Shown here: positions 1 to 9,727 of the stretch, piece by piece
Layout of the letters: each line of letters begins with the position of its first letter
How positions within the stretch are numbered: position 1 is the stretch's first letter
Assembly: GCA_030323885.1 (NCBI GenBank)
Contig: CM059189.1
Coordinates: 46,197,015-46,261,014, forward strand
DNA length: 64,000 nt
From: Branchipolynoe longqiensis
Taxonomy: Eukaryota; Annelida; Polychaeta; Phyllodocida; Polynoidae
Reading direction: 5' to 3'
Notes under the pieces: generated by a model
What the model was told of the DNA's origin: nothing
The model's database searches: none
What the model saw: only the letters and a program-made list of their open reading frames with translations
Translations under genes and position numbers: made by a program

Positions 1-150
1 CCGTGCACCCACACTGAACCACACACCACACACACACATACTGCACAACTACTCACACTGCACCGCCACCCACCCACACTGCACCACACACACCACGCCA
101 CACACACATACTGCACTACTACTCACATTGCACCACCACACACGCCACAC
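1..150. repeat. 70-bp minisatellite, first block
   Basis: CA-rich tandem units (CACTGCACCACC, CCACACACATACTGCAC) of the same family as the array at 560-1365. The block starts before the window edge. It is strand-asymmetric, with almost no G on the plus strand, and any reading frame through it is a product of the repeat. Confidence 0.9.
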
Positions 151-559
151 TGTAAAATTACCTGATAATTAGACATTGGCGGATGTGTGAACTAGTCTAT
201 AGTAATTACAATTGTTATATGAAAAGTAAATGTTATATATATAGGGTCAGCCTTAGCAGCTCTGCTCACATACCCCCCCCCCCCCCCAACTGTTATTTAC
301 GGATCACTGCACACCCAGACACAACAGGGCACTGTAGCCATAAACAACCAAGGCTTGGATACAAGCATTTTGAATGTTCATTGGCTGATTGGAGAATGGA
401 TACTACTGATTGGAGGAGCTGATCAGGTGTGACAGCCATCTTGGATTCATGACCCTACATAATAATAAACCTGAGGGTGAAAGCTCTCTGTCTTTCTGTG
501 CACTTTCTACTCTACCTTTCTCTTGCCTGTAGTGATTTCATATTTAGCCTACCTACACA
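151..559. other. unassigned spacer with poly-C tract
   Basis: Unique-looking sequence between two blocks of the same minisatellite. It holds a 15-base C run at about 273-287 and no convincing coding potential. It may be an insertion that split the array, but I see no terminal repeats to prove this. Confidence 0.5.
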
Positions 560-1365
560 ACTACAGCTGCCAGCCGTGGACTTTACAACACCACACATAT
601 ATATTGCAATACTACTCACACTGCACCACCATCCACCCACACTGTACCACGCACACCACACAGCACACACATACTGCACTACTACTCACACTGCACCACC
701 ATCCACCCACACTGCACCACACACATCACACCACACAACCATACTGCACAACTACTCACACTGCACCACCATCCACCCAGACTGCACCACATACACCACA
801 TCACACACATGTAAAGCACAACTACTCACACTGCACCACCACCCACCCACACTGCACCACACACACCACAGCACACACACATACTGCACTACTACTCACA
901 TTGCACCACCACACACACCACACCACACACACATATTTCACTACGATTCCCACTGCACCACCATCCATCCACACTGCACCACACACCCCACACCATGCAC
1001 ACATACTGCGTAACTACTCACACTGCACCACCATCCACCCACACTGCACCACACATACCACACCACACACATGTTCTGCACTACTCCACACACTGCACGA
1101 CCATCCACCCACACTGCACCACACACACCCGACCACACACACATACTGCACTTCTCGACACACTGCACCACCATCCACCCACAATGGACCACACACACCA
1201 CACCACACACACGTAAAGCACAACTACTCACACTGCACCACCATCCACCCACACTGCACCACACACACCACACCACACAGACGTACTGCACTACTCCACA
1301 CACTGCACCACCATCCACCCACACCACACCACACACACATACTGCACTACTACTAATTTCGCTTT
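560..1365. repeat. 70-bp minisatellite, second block
   Basis: About eleven units. The word CTGCACCACC recurs at 621, 691, 761 and 831, giving a 70-bp period. Units differ by substitutions and small indels. The array stops where a polymerase-like reading frame on the minus strand begins (about 1365), so it abuts the truncated 3' end of that relic. Confidence 0.95.
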
Positions 1366-3522
1366 TTGAATAGAATTCACATAAGAAATATTGGTGTGCT
1401 TTGTCTTATCCATCAGGAGACTTCCGTAACTGGCATTACCCATAACCTTTGCTGTCTCTCCCTTAATTTGAAAATCAGGATTCAAATCCTCTAAAGCAGA
1501 ACTCTAATTTCCACTCAACCACCTCCCAAATTTGTGTGACTAGAAGCCCCATGCTAAGATATCATTGTAATAGGTTAGTAGCTAGAAGTGAACGCTTGCC
1601 TCACATGCCACCCACCGGAAGTCTTCGTGTATTTACAGGATCTTTTGAAACTTTCTTCAATGCGAATTGATGCATAAGGGGACTCCACTCACTCAATGGA
1701 ATGTCAACATTACAAAATATAGGAGACATTTCTGAAAATAATTCCTTAGGAGAGATCTTCTGCTCCTTCCCTTTAGGCCATACAGTGGGAACGTGAATAT
1801 CCACCTCCACCATACCTGGGGATGTTTAATGTAGAATGGTGGGAGAAATTCATTTGCAACTTGTGCTATGGAGTTATTCTCTCGCAAAAGCTTTTTAAAC
1901 TCGCATTCATAAAGCACCACCAAATTAAATCCACACTGTCAAATGTATTGTTCTCTAGCCAAAGTCTGAAGATGGGACTCTTTCTGCTTTTTGTCTCTCG
2001 CTATTGAATTTTTTTGGATGGTGGAGGTGATGGTGGTGGAGGTGGTGTTGGAATGAAAAGAACGCTCAGTTGGTGGATGACCATGATACCAACATCCGTT
2101 AAACTCATAAATGGTGGGAGTTTCTCAACAGTATCCATCAGGGAAATAAGGTCCAATTTGAAACTATTTTCCAGTGTTAATCTTATGCTCAATTCTAATA
2201 TTATTTGTCCAAGATTCCCAATTCATTTATTTATACATATCAAGATGTTTCCAGGCACACTGAGGTTTAAAGTTATTTTCTAACTTTCGTCTAAAAGGAA
2301 ACAAAACAGGAACTTTTTGTGAGAGACAATATAGATACATCGCATTAGAGTCGTAACCTTGTATAGATTGACAGGGTTTCTCAGGATTATTGCATAGAAC
2401 CATCTCATCCACCTTAGCATATCCTTTAAAGATTATGCTCGGTCCTCCAAAACACAAGTCTTGATCTTGGTATAAAGATCTGCATCTCGCTCACAAAAAC
2501 TTGAAAAGAAGCATTCATTGTCTTTGGCGCACTGGAATAGCAATCTTCGCGCTATTCCGGGTGCGGAGATTGCAGTTTTCAATGGATCAATTCGCATAGA
2601 TATATAAAATGCTAACATATTTTCTACAGCTGTAACACATGGTTTTGTATCTAGATGTGCATAGTAGAATAGGAAATTGTGAAAGGAAGACATTCCCAGT
2701 TCCCTCCAAATTGATTGTAAATCATTATATTTCATGCCACCAGTCTTTGGTGGAGTGGAATTGATATCACCTTTCCTTTCCCAGTCAAGGTATTCCTCCT
2801 CTAACACATTGACACTTTTCAGTTTAGAATACAAAGCCTCATATTCAGGGAGTGTGGGATGAGAAAGTTTTGAAAAGTCGGTTAATCACTCATAAGGTAG
2901 ATAACTCTTGAAATCGGGTGCTGAATAAGCAATGAGAAATTTGGAATAACTACTCCCGCTAGCAAGAAAAAGACTGATGTCTAAAAACGCAAACTTTTTG
3001 GTTTTAATAGTGCTGTATTGATTTGCTTTTTTAACAATATAGTTCAACTCACTCCCAAGTTTGAAGTGTTTGGGGAAAGCAGATCGCACAGCTGGAAGAT
3101 GATATCTACTAGAGTTAAAACTAGAGTTAGAACGATATCCCAATCACAAAAGATTTTCTAAAAACATAATAATTGACATTAGTAATGTAAACCTTGTGCC
3201 ATTTGGAGTTCTCACCCATGGCTTGAAGTAAACATTCCACATCAATCTTTCTAATATGATCAAATAAGCTTGTTAGATCGGATAGGTTATTAACAGAGCG
3301 CGGAAAATTGAATATTGTTGAATTAAAACAAGCGGAAACATCTCTCCCGATTTGTGAAATAGATGAAGTAGTGCGTGAAGTGGGTGTATCTCTCCCAATT
3401 TTACATCTGTTCTCATGTCTTCTTCGACCAAACAGGGAGCGGAAGGTTTGCCGACAGGGAATGCAAGACAGCCGTTGAAGCTCTGCATGGCAGGTGGATA
3501 CAAGTCGCTGATGCTTCGCCAA
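1351..3522 (-). pseudogene. decayed family B DNA polymerase (Polinton/adintovirus-like), 3'-truncated
   Basis: Pieces in several minus-strand frames follow the order of a protein-primed-type family B DNA polymerase. Near 3440 there is a C2H2-like finger (SCIPCRQTF, RRRHENRC). Around 2890-3000 an exonuclease-side block reads FLDISLFLASGSSYSKFL. At 2433-2834 a block contains KTAISAPGIARRLLF, which resembles the ISVPG motif of such polymerases. At 2380 a palm-entry motif reads GYDSNAMYLY (compare the usual YDxNSLYP). At 1601-1813 a linker block reads VEVDIHVP and PIFCNVDI. At 1400-1485 the motif KGETAKVMGNASYG matches the KxxxNxxYG region. The final catalytic YxDTD block is absent because the copy ends against the minisatellite at 1365. 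Frameshifts and stops separate every piece, so it cannot be functional. Homology is by motif recall, not by search. It could come from a Polinton-type transposon or a related integrated DNA virus. Confidence 0.78.
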
Positions 3523-3599
3523 ACTTGAGATAGTCTTGAAGATCTTCGAACATGTGTCAGATGAAAAACGCTTAAAGGATGAAGAGGGTTGTGGGAATA

Positions 3600-4020
3600 T
3601 ATAATATAATTATATATCATCATAATTTATTGTAAAAGTAATATATATATATATATCCACTTCTATGCAAATAAAGTATACATAGCAATTCACTGTGATA
3701 CGTATATATATAAATTTGGTAAAAGTAATATATATATTCACTTCCATGTGAATAAAGTATACATATCAATTCACTGTGATAAGCATATATATATATATTA
3801 AATAACTATATCCGTTTCAGTCTACATGAAACAAAATATGTATTACAACATATTTTGTATTTTGTAAAACTACATAAATTTAAATAAGTGTATAACTTAA
3901 TCAAATATATATACATCTATAAATAAGTAATAAGACATGAGTAAACATACCTGATGTTTTCCCATGTTGTTCTTCGCTTAAAAATTGATGTTGTTCTTTG
4001 CTTAAATATTATGTGATTTC
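3600..4020. repeat. AT-rich low-complexity region
   Basis: Repeated TATATATA runs and duplicated phrases (GTAAAAGTAATATATATAT near 3634 and 3720; AATAAAGTATACATA twice). This is locally duplicated AT-rich DNA with no reading frame of interest. Confidence 0.7.
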
Positions 4021-4021
4021 A

Positions 4022-4880
4022 TCAAAACTCCATCATTAACTGACATGGGAGGAAGGTGAGGTTGAATAAAGAAATCTCATACAGTGACGTCATTGAGCTG
4101 GATGTGGTGAATGATGCTGCGTAAATAGAGTCGGGGAGGGTGGGGGCATACATACACACAAAACCAATCCAAAGAGTGGCGTCATTGAGCAGGATGGCTT
4201 GGTGGGTGTGTCTACCCCCCTCCCTCCCCGATTCTATTTTTAGCAGTAACATCCACCACCACCACCATCTGCACCTGCACCCGCACCATCACCATCACCA
4301 ACCCACTCAATGACCTCACTTTATGGGTATTTTGGGGGAAATACTGGGGTGGCAGATGTTACTGCTAAAAGTCTCTACCCTCCTCCCTCCCCGATTACAT
4401 TTTCAGCAGTAACATCCACCACCTCCATCACCAATCCGCTCAATGATGTCACTGTATGGGGTTTTTGGGGGTGAATACTGGGGTGGCAGATGTTACTGCT
4501 GAAAGTGTCTACCACCTTCCTCCCCGATTCTATTTTTAGCAGTAACAACCACCACCACCACCATCACTACCACCACTCAGCTCAATGATGCACACACATT
4601 CACACACACACACAAAACAATAACAACAGATGGCTAGGATAAATGAACTCTATGACCTCTACCACCACCAACTAGCTCAATTACGTCACTGCTTTGGGTT
4701 TTCGAGGGGGAGTTTGGGGGGAAACACACACACAAGACGAAAGATGGCTAGGATAAATGAACTCTCTGACCTCTACCAAAACCAACTCACTCAATGACAT
4801 CACTGCTTTGGGTTTTCGGGGGGTGGGGGAAACACATACACAATCATATGCATCATCGCATAATAACAATACCTAAAGTA
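4022..4880. repeat. degenerate tandem repeats, CCACC/CTCCCTCCCCGATT and GGCTAGGATAAATGAACTC units
   Basis: CTCCCTCCCCGATT recurs near 4210 and 4375, with a diverged copy near 4515, along with TAGCAGTAACATCCACCACC and its inverse GCAGATGTTACTGCT, so the units also form hairpins. A second phrase, AGATGGCTAGGATAAATGAA, recurs at about 4629 and 4743, a 114-bp step. It looks like decayed minisatellite. Confidence 0.75.
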
Positions 4881-5069
4881 GGTCATCTAAGGACAAACCG
4901 GTCATCTAAGGAAAACAACCCCTTCAACACGCATGGACGCTCTCAGAAGGAGTCATCTAAGGTCAATGTACACTCTCAGAGGGGGTATTTAAGGTCAATG
5001 GGCTCTCTCAGAGCCAGGATTATGTAATGTTACGCTCAAAAGAACCCTCCTATACTACTAATATGCCAC
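4881..5069. other. short direct repeats (GTCATCTAAGG) and spacer
   Basis: The phrase GTCATCTAAGG occurs three times between 4880 and 4965 and GGTCAATG twice just after. Otherwise unassigned. Confidence 0.5.
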
Positions 5070-5245
5070 TCAGTCATATTATCATGATACTAACTAAGCC
5101 AGTCACTTCTCCAACCTAGTAATGCTGAGTGCTAGTCTAGGCAGTGACAATCATATATGTTATACGCCATTGTTTTAACTCGGTCAGGGTTCGACACCAC
5201 GAGGTCCCACTTGAGCAGCTAGTCAATTAGGCCATTCAGTCCGTT
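5070..5245 (-). repeat. S1 SINE relic, tRNA-like head
   Basis: Read on the minus strand this matches the 5' half of the S1 SINE family (best copies 46634-46962 and 44491-44819). It has a tRNA-like B-box region (plus-strand CAGGGTTCGACACC) followed by the conserved CTTAAAA and CTAGGC body words. It is diverged and lacks the 3' tail. Confidence 0.55.
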
Positions 5246-5370
5246 ATATATTATCATCAAAATGCCAACCAATGCACAACATATAATTATATGTCATTGT
5301 TCTACAAATTAGTTCGCCACCGATGGACAACCAAGAAGAAGAAGTAGAACTTACTAACCAAAAATAAATG

Positions 5371-5883
5371 CAGTATAACCCCGTTAAACCAAGCTCGCTT
5401 AAACCAAACGATCGGTTAATCCTAACTTTTTTCGGCGGCCCGCCAAGCTACTACCATTTATCATATACAAAAGTTGGTTAAGCCAAAGTCGGTTAATCCA
5501 AATTATCGGTTAATCCAAACAAAATTGTCGGACCCCAGGCCACTCCGGTATGGTTAAACCAAACTTTCATGTGGTTATAAGGTCATCTGATGATTTGTGA
5601 GACCCCACTGACTTTTTTAAATGATAAATGGTAGTATTTTGCCGGGGCACCGAAAAAAGTTTGTATTAACCGATCGTTTAGTTTAACCGAGCTCGGTTTA
5701 ACGGGGTTATACTGTACATACATAAAAAACAATAATCAAAGTGTCCACATACATTGTATATTACATGTGCAATGCACACTTACTCAAAGCCAAGTCAAAG
5801 CCAAAGCTTGGTTAAACCAATGATCGGTTAATCCAAACAAATTTCTAGGGTCCGTTCAAGTTTGGTTTAACGGGGTTATACTG
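5371..5883. mobile_element. TIR element (MITE) with CAGTATAACCCCG termini, copy 1
   Basis: Starts with CAGTATAACCCCGTTAAACC and ends with the inverse, GGTTTAACGGGGTTATACTG. An internal inverse copy of the terminus ends near 5714, so the element looks composite (about 344 bp plus a 110-bp 3' piece). The interior is full of GGTTAATCCAAA and GGTTAAACCAA words. A second copy with the same composite structure lies at 49019-49517, so the composite is a heritable unit, not a local accident. CAGT-type termini followed by TA suggest a pogo/Tigger-like (Tc1/mariner) MITE. No transposase is present. Confidence 0.8.
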
Positions 5884-6127
5884 TATATGTATCTTTTGAT
5901 ATCAAAGTTAAACAAAGTTATGCTAAGTCTCTTAATTAGTTCCGTGGTCTGGCGCCACCTCCGATGGGAGTTCTGCACTAGCCGGATCCTACATTCATTA
6001 GCCACGCTTTCAACACTTGTATAGAAACATCTAAGAAAGCATCATTTGTTGGATGAAGCCGATCCCATCTAATTAGTGGCAGTGATGGCTTCAGTACTAT
6101 ACAACTGGAGGTCTTAGTCACAGATGT

Positions 6128-6160
6128 AATTACTTCCTAATAATTCTTTAACATATTCAT
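6128..6160 (+). repeat. 33-bp direct repeat, left copy (Y1 boundary)
   Basis: The stretch starting AATTACTTCCTAATAATTCT and ending ACATATTCAT is identical to 12027-12059. It lies about 170 bp before the gag-like ATG. The sequence diverges immediately on both sides of each copy. Confidence 0.85.
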
Positions 6161-6330
6161 GGCTTGATAGGATGATTACCATAGATACCGTTCGGAGCAT
6201 GCGTTGCTATGGACCGAGTCTACTTCCGGTAGAGAATGCTAAGCACAGTCAGTTCTTACCATGCCATTGCCATTGACGGAGCGCGGACACTGCAGTGAAA
6301 CTTTTATGTTGAACTTGGAAGACACATACA

Positions 6331-7512
6331 ATGCCGAAATTGCATAAGGTCAAGAGTGTAGTAGGACAATATTCCAAGGCGTTACTGAGATCAATGGATT
6401 GTTCGGGCGGTTCGGATGACGATGTACGAACCGACACCTCAGTCAGCCGGAGAATGGTTACGACACAGATGAAGAGGGCTGACTTGGATCCTCCTGTATC
6501 CACATCTAAGGCTGGTTGCGTGCCATCTCTGGAGGACATAGCTACGTTATTGGATCGCAAGTTGAGGTCTGCGCAGGAGCCGTTGTTGGAGAGATTAAAG
6601 TGTTTAGAGCAGTCAAGGTCCAGTGGAAGCCATTACGTTGGTCAGCCGGGCGAACCGCTTGATTCAAATGATGACGTCACGGAGCAGTCTGTTGTAACGG
6701 TTCTTCGCACTTCCAGTAACTCAGCGGTTCGTCCGGACAGATCGTGCCATAGGGAGACAACTATAAGTGCGGCGAAAGGTAAAGTGTGTCATTCTTATTG
6801 TCATAGTCGTGCGTGTAAGCGTGCTGCTTCGGATATTGATATAGATTCAGACAGTGATGATTCCGTGATGAGGGATCTGATACGGTATGCTGGCAAAAAG
6901 GTCAGGCGCACTAAGACATTTAAACTGTTATCTCACAAATATGTAATACAGCATGAAAAAAAAGGGAAGGTGCATCAAGGGGAGTCGACATGGTTCGAAT
7001 ATTTAGCAGCAATACGTAGAATGGTCAAACGGGGCGATGTACCGGACTCCTGGGAAAAGCACTTGGATGACCATATAGATACTATTTTGGAGATGGCACA
7101 GAATTATTCATGGATTACCTGTTTGACATATAGTGAAAAAATCTTCAATATGATTGCAGACAAGAGGTTACCTGGAGGTTGGGAAGACCAAGGGAAGATA
7201 ATCGAGATTAGGAGAGATGTATGTGGGCTTGGAAAGCGCATAGATCAACCTTCACAAGTGGCATCATGGTCGAATATAACTGAATATAAAAAAGGTGTCG
7301 ATGCTCCACCATGTATTATATGGAACAGGGGTGGGTCATGCGGTTACACAGGTGATCATGGTGAGGGTGTCAATAAGTTTATACACATATGTTCTTATTG
7401 TGCCTTTAAGCTGCGGAAGAAGCACTCTCATAAAGAAGTGGAGTGTAAGACCAAACAACATGCGAAAGAGGTTGTCACGGAGGATTCGTCGAGTCGTACA
7501 AAGAATTTTTAG
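6331..7512 (+). CDS. gag: Y1 gag-like protein (ORF1)
   Basis: A 393-residue reading frame from an ATG. The first ~180 residues are polar and low in structure, with acidic Ser/Asp stretches (DIDIDSDSDDS near residue 170). A more conserved-looking globular part follows (TWFEYLAAIRRMVKRGDVPDSW and on, about 220-310). Near the C-terminus is a Cys/His cluster, C-IIWNRGGSC ... HICSYC ... H ... C (about 328-376), of the kind found at the end of DIRS/Ngaro ORF1 proteins and also in the Y2 gag at 53631-54737. The expected role is to package the RNA intermediate. The stop TAG (7510-7512) is preceded by a T5 run. A -1 slip there would enter the next frame, which is open through this point. Confidence 0.75.
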   Translation: MPKLHKVKSVVGQYSKALLRSMDCSGGSDDDVRTDTSVSRRMVTTQMKRADLDPPVSTSKAGCVPSLEDIATLLDRKLRSAQEPLLERLKCLEQSRSSGSHYVGQPGEPLDSNDDVTEQSVVTVLRTSSNSAVRPDRSCHRETTISAAKGKVCHSYCHSRACKRAASDIDIDSDSDDSVMRDLIRYAGKKVRRTKTFKLLSHKYVIQHEKKGKVHQGESTWFEYLAAIRRMVKRGDVPDSWEKHLDDHIDTILEMAQNYSWITCLTYSEKIFNMIADKRLPGGWEDQGKIIEIRRDVCGLGKRIDQPSQVASWSNITEYKKGVDAPPCIIWNRGGSCGYTGDHGEGVNKFIHICSYCAFKLRKKHSHKEVECKTKQHAKEVVTEDSSSRTKNF

Positions 7513-7550
7513 CTGGCAGTCGGCCTGGGGCTGCTAGGACAGAGAAGACA

Positions 7551-8954
7551 GTGTGTACGACTACGGTTCGAGAGCAGTGTTGCACCTCTACAGGTGGCCC
7601 CACAATCAAGTGTTCTTCAAGTTGCCCAGTCGGCATTGGTCAAGTTAAGGTCGGTGCGGTTGATTTATTAATGGCATGTCAGCCTCCTGACATGTCGATT
7701 TCTTCTCACAGATCGAGTTCCCCGATTTGCTCTAATGTAGAACATAAGGGTTGTACCCGCAATTTGTATATTACTAATTCTGGATCCCCACAGGGGGGCC
7801 TTATATGTCCCCCAGCAAATAAAGATAACAGGTTTTTGTTGATTTTACCGACCGGACCGCATACGCCATCTAGGTGGTTGAATAAGCATTTCAGATCCCG
7901 AGAGTATCCGTTGGCTGGTGCCACTAGTAGTTTTGGAAAGTATATTGGTAAATCCTATAAAAGGAGGCATAGATGTTCAGAATTAGTGAACGGATCACAG
8001 TATAAATGGTTTAACAGTGATGCCCATACGTTAGTTAGTAATCATAACAGAAATTTGACTGTGAGAGCTATCGATTCATGCCATGTAAATGCATCGCCGC
8101 ACCCCAAACCGTTAACATTGATCTCGGCGCCGACTGGGTTCGATCGACGCGGTTGTCATGGTGACAACAAAACAAATATGGCTTCGTCCCTCTCACTGGG
8201 ACTAGAGCTGCCTGTGTCTGATACACTGAATCATGGACTGATACATATGGACAGATTCGGTACATGCCAATCGGCAGATTCGAATATTAGCTGTATGGAC
8301 TGTGACTCAGTATGTGATGCTGGCTTGTACCGCTCGATGAGACCTACACCTGCCTTAATTAGTGTTTCCTCTTACACTCCTACTCAATCTGTTCTTCCTG
8401 TACCACTACCTTTGTTAAATGTTCTTGTTAATCCTGTGAATTCTAGTGGTGTGACAATTGAGGAGGAGAGTAGTTCTATTAGTTTCTCGGACGATATGGA
8501 TCCACTTTGTGTTAATGACACTGACCATGGTGAGATTGTGCTTGCCAGGAGTTCCAAGTTGACCTCACCCAACTATCTAGTTACTAATACGGGACGAAAA
8601 ATTGGTAGATTCATCCCTGATAAGACGTTACCTGAAATGGTTAAAAATTTTCCCGTTATTGATGTGGTTGTTCCAGTTGTGGCCCCGTTAGACGCTGAGG
8701 TTGATAGTGAAGATGTGAATGATGTTGAGGTTAACGTTTTTAATGAATTACTTGATACGCACGATTATACGGACGAGATAACAATTTTTTCTGATAAATC
8801 TCCGTTTGAGTGTCGAAATTATATTTACAAGAATGGCCTACAATTGATAGTAACTGTAATATCGATGAGAGCTATCTTAGTATTTATAGAAAAGTTAGAT
8901 CTACTGGCCTTCCCAATTATTTGTCTGCACGGGTACCTGTCCCATCTGGGTTAA
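7551..8954 (+). CDS. Y1 linker / pol N-terminal region (ORF2), unknown function
   Basis: An open frame of about 470 codons, -1 relative to gag. It is already open across the gag stop, and its first ATG is at 7671. The upstream part is Cys/Ser/Thr-rich without a domain I recognise. The downstream part is acidic (DAEVDSEDVNDVEVNVFNEL near residues 385-405). It overlaps the RT frame between 8810 and 8954 and is again offset by -1. No start codon sits at the RT frame entry, so ORF2 is plausibly the N-terminus of a gag-pol-type product made by frameshifting. Alternatively, two indels broke one longer pol frame. An open frame this long in AT-rich DNA argues that it is, or recently was, coding. Confidence 0.55.
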   Translation: MCTTTVREQCCTSTGGPTIKCSSSCPVGIGQVKVGAVDLLMACQPPDMSISSHRSSSPICSNVEHKGCTRNLYITNSGSPQGGLICPPANKDNRFLLILPTGPHTPSRWLNKHFRSREYPLAGATSSFGKYIGKSYKRRHRCSELVNGSQYKWFNSDAHTLVSNHNRNLTVRAIDSCHVNASPHPKPLTLISAPTGFDRRGCHGDNKTNMASSLSLGLELPVSDTLNHGLIHMDRFGTCQSADSNISCMDCDSVCDAGLYRSMRPTPALISVSSYTPTQSVLPVPLPLLNVLVNPVNSSGVTIEEESSSISFSDDMDPLCVNDTDHGEIVLARSSKLTSPNYLVTNTGRKIGRFIPDKTLPEMVKNFPVIDVVVPVVAPLDAEVDSEDVNDVEVNVFNELLDTHDYTDEITIFSDKSPFECRNYIYKNGLQLIVTVISMRAILVFIEKLDLLAFPIICLHGYLSHLG

Positions 8955-9727
8955 TTATTGCTAATTGGAAGGCTCTATTGAAGGGTTATGAGGATAGTGA
9001 CCTAGTTTCGTTCTTGGAGTATGGTTGGCCGGCAAATTTTACTGGTTCTTTTATCCCTAATCCTACATTGATAAACCATGCTCGATCTAAGGAGGATTTG
9101 TTTTGGATTGATAATTATGTGAGAACTGAATTGAAACATGACGCGTTGCTGGGCCCATTTGATGATCCTCCATTTTGTCCGTGGGCACAAATTAGCCCGA
9201 TTATGACCCGCCCCAAGAAAAATACTGATGAACGTAGGATAATAGTGGATCTTAGTTACCCGAAGAGGGGGCGTAGCGTAAATTCAGGGATTAATAAGGG
9301 CTTTTATCAGGGGAAGCCGTATAATTATAATCTCCCCACTATAATGTCATTGGCTAAGCAAATCACAAAATTGGGTAGCACGTCCTTCATGTGGTCCATA
9401 GATCTAGCTAGGGCGTACAGGCAATTAAGAACCTGCCCCTTGAGTGTGCCTTTGTTTGGGATTAAAGTGAATAATAAATATTTTTTTGACATTGCTCCAC
9501 CGTTTGGATGTCGGACATCGAGTATGGCTTGTGCCCGGACGACGGCTGCAGTCGTGTACTTAATGGATAAAATGGGATTCTTTACTTTATGTTTTTTGGA
9601 CGATTTTGTGGGAGTAGAAAATTCTTTTTCTAAGGCTCAGGAGGCATATAATTATGCCCTTAAATTGACTGCATGTTTGGGTCTTCAATTGTCGTTTAAA
9701 AAATGTGTTCCCCTACTCAACGGTTAA
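8810..9727 (+). CDS. pol: Y1 reverse transcriptase domain
   Basis: About 305 codons with DIRS/Ngaro-type RT motifs in order: SPIMTRPKKNTDERRIIVDL (finger), SIDLARAYRQL (first catalytic Asp), FDIAPPFGCRTSSMACARTT and CFLDDFVG (catalytic DD of the YxDD-type box). The frame has no ATG at its entry (TGA at 8807-8809, then GTG), consistent with entry by a frame change from ORF2. It ends at a TAA shortly after the thumb motif LSFKKCVP. The homologous protein continues in the -1 frame (SPTQRLIWLGYEID), so the RT and RNase H halves are separated by a 1-nt frame difference at about 9700-9724. Confidence 0.88.
   Translation: MSKLYLQEWPTIDSNCNIDESYLSIYRKVRSTGLPNYLSARVPVPSGLIIANWKALLKGYEDSDLVSFLEYGWPANFTGSFIPNPTLINHARSKEDLFWIDNYVRTELKHDALLGPFDDPPFCPWAQISPIMTRPKKNTDERRIIVDLSYPKRGRSVNSGINKGFYQGKPYNYNLPTIMSLAKQITKLGSTSFMWSIDLARAYRQLRTCPLSVPLFGIKVNNKYFFDIAPPFGCRTSSMACARTTAAVVYLMDKMGFFTLCFLDDFVGVENSFSKAQEAYNYALKLTACLGLQLSFKKCVPLLNG

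Noticed and set aside
477..1373. Long open frames in the 70-bp CA-rich array on both strands
   Set aside because: They are made entirely of repeated His/Thr/Pro or Val/Cys/Gly words from the minisatellite and change with repeat indels.
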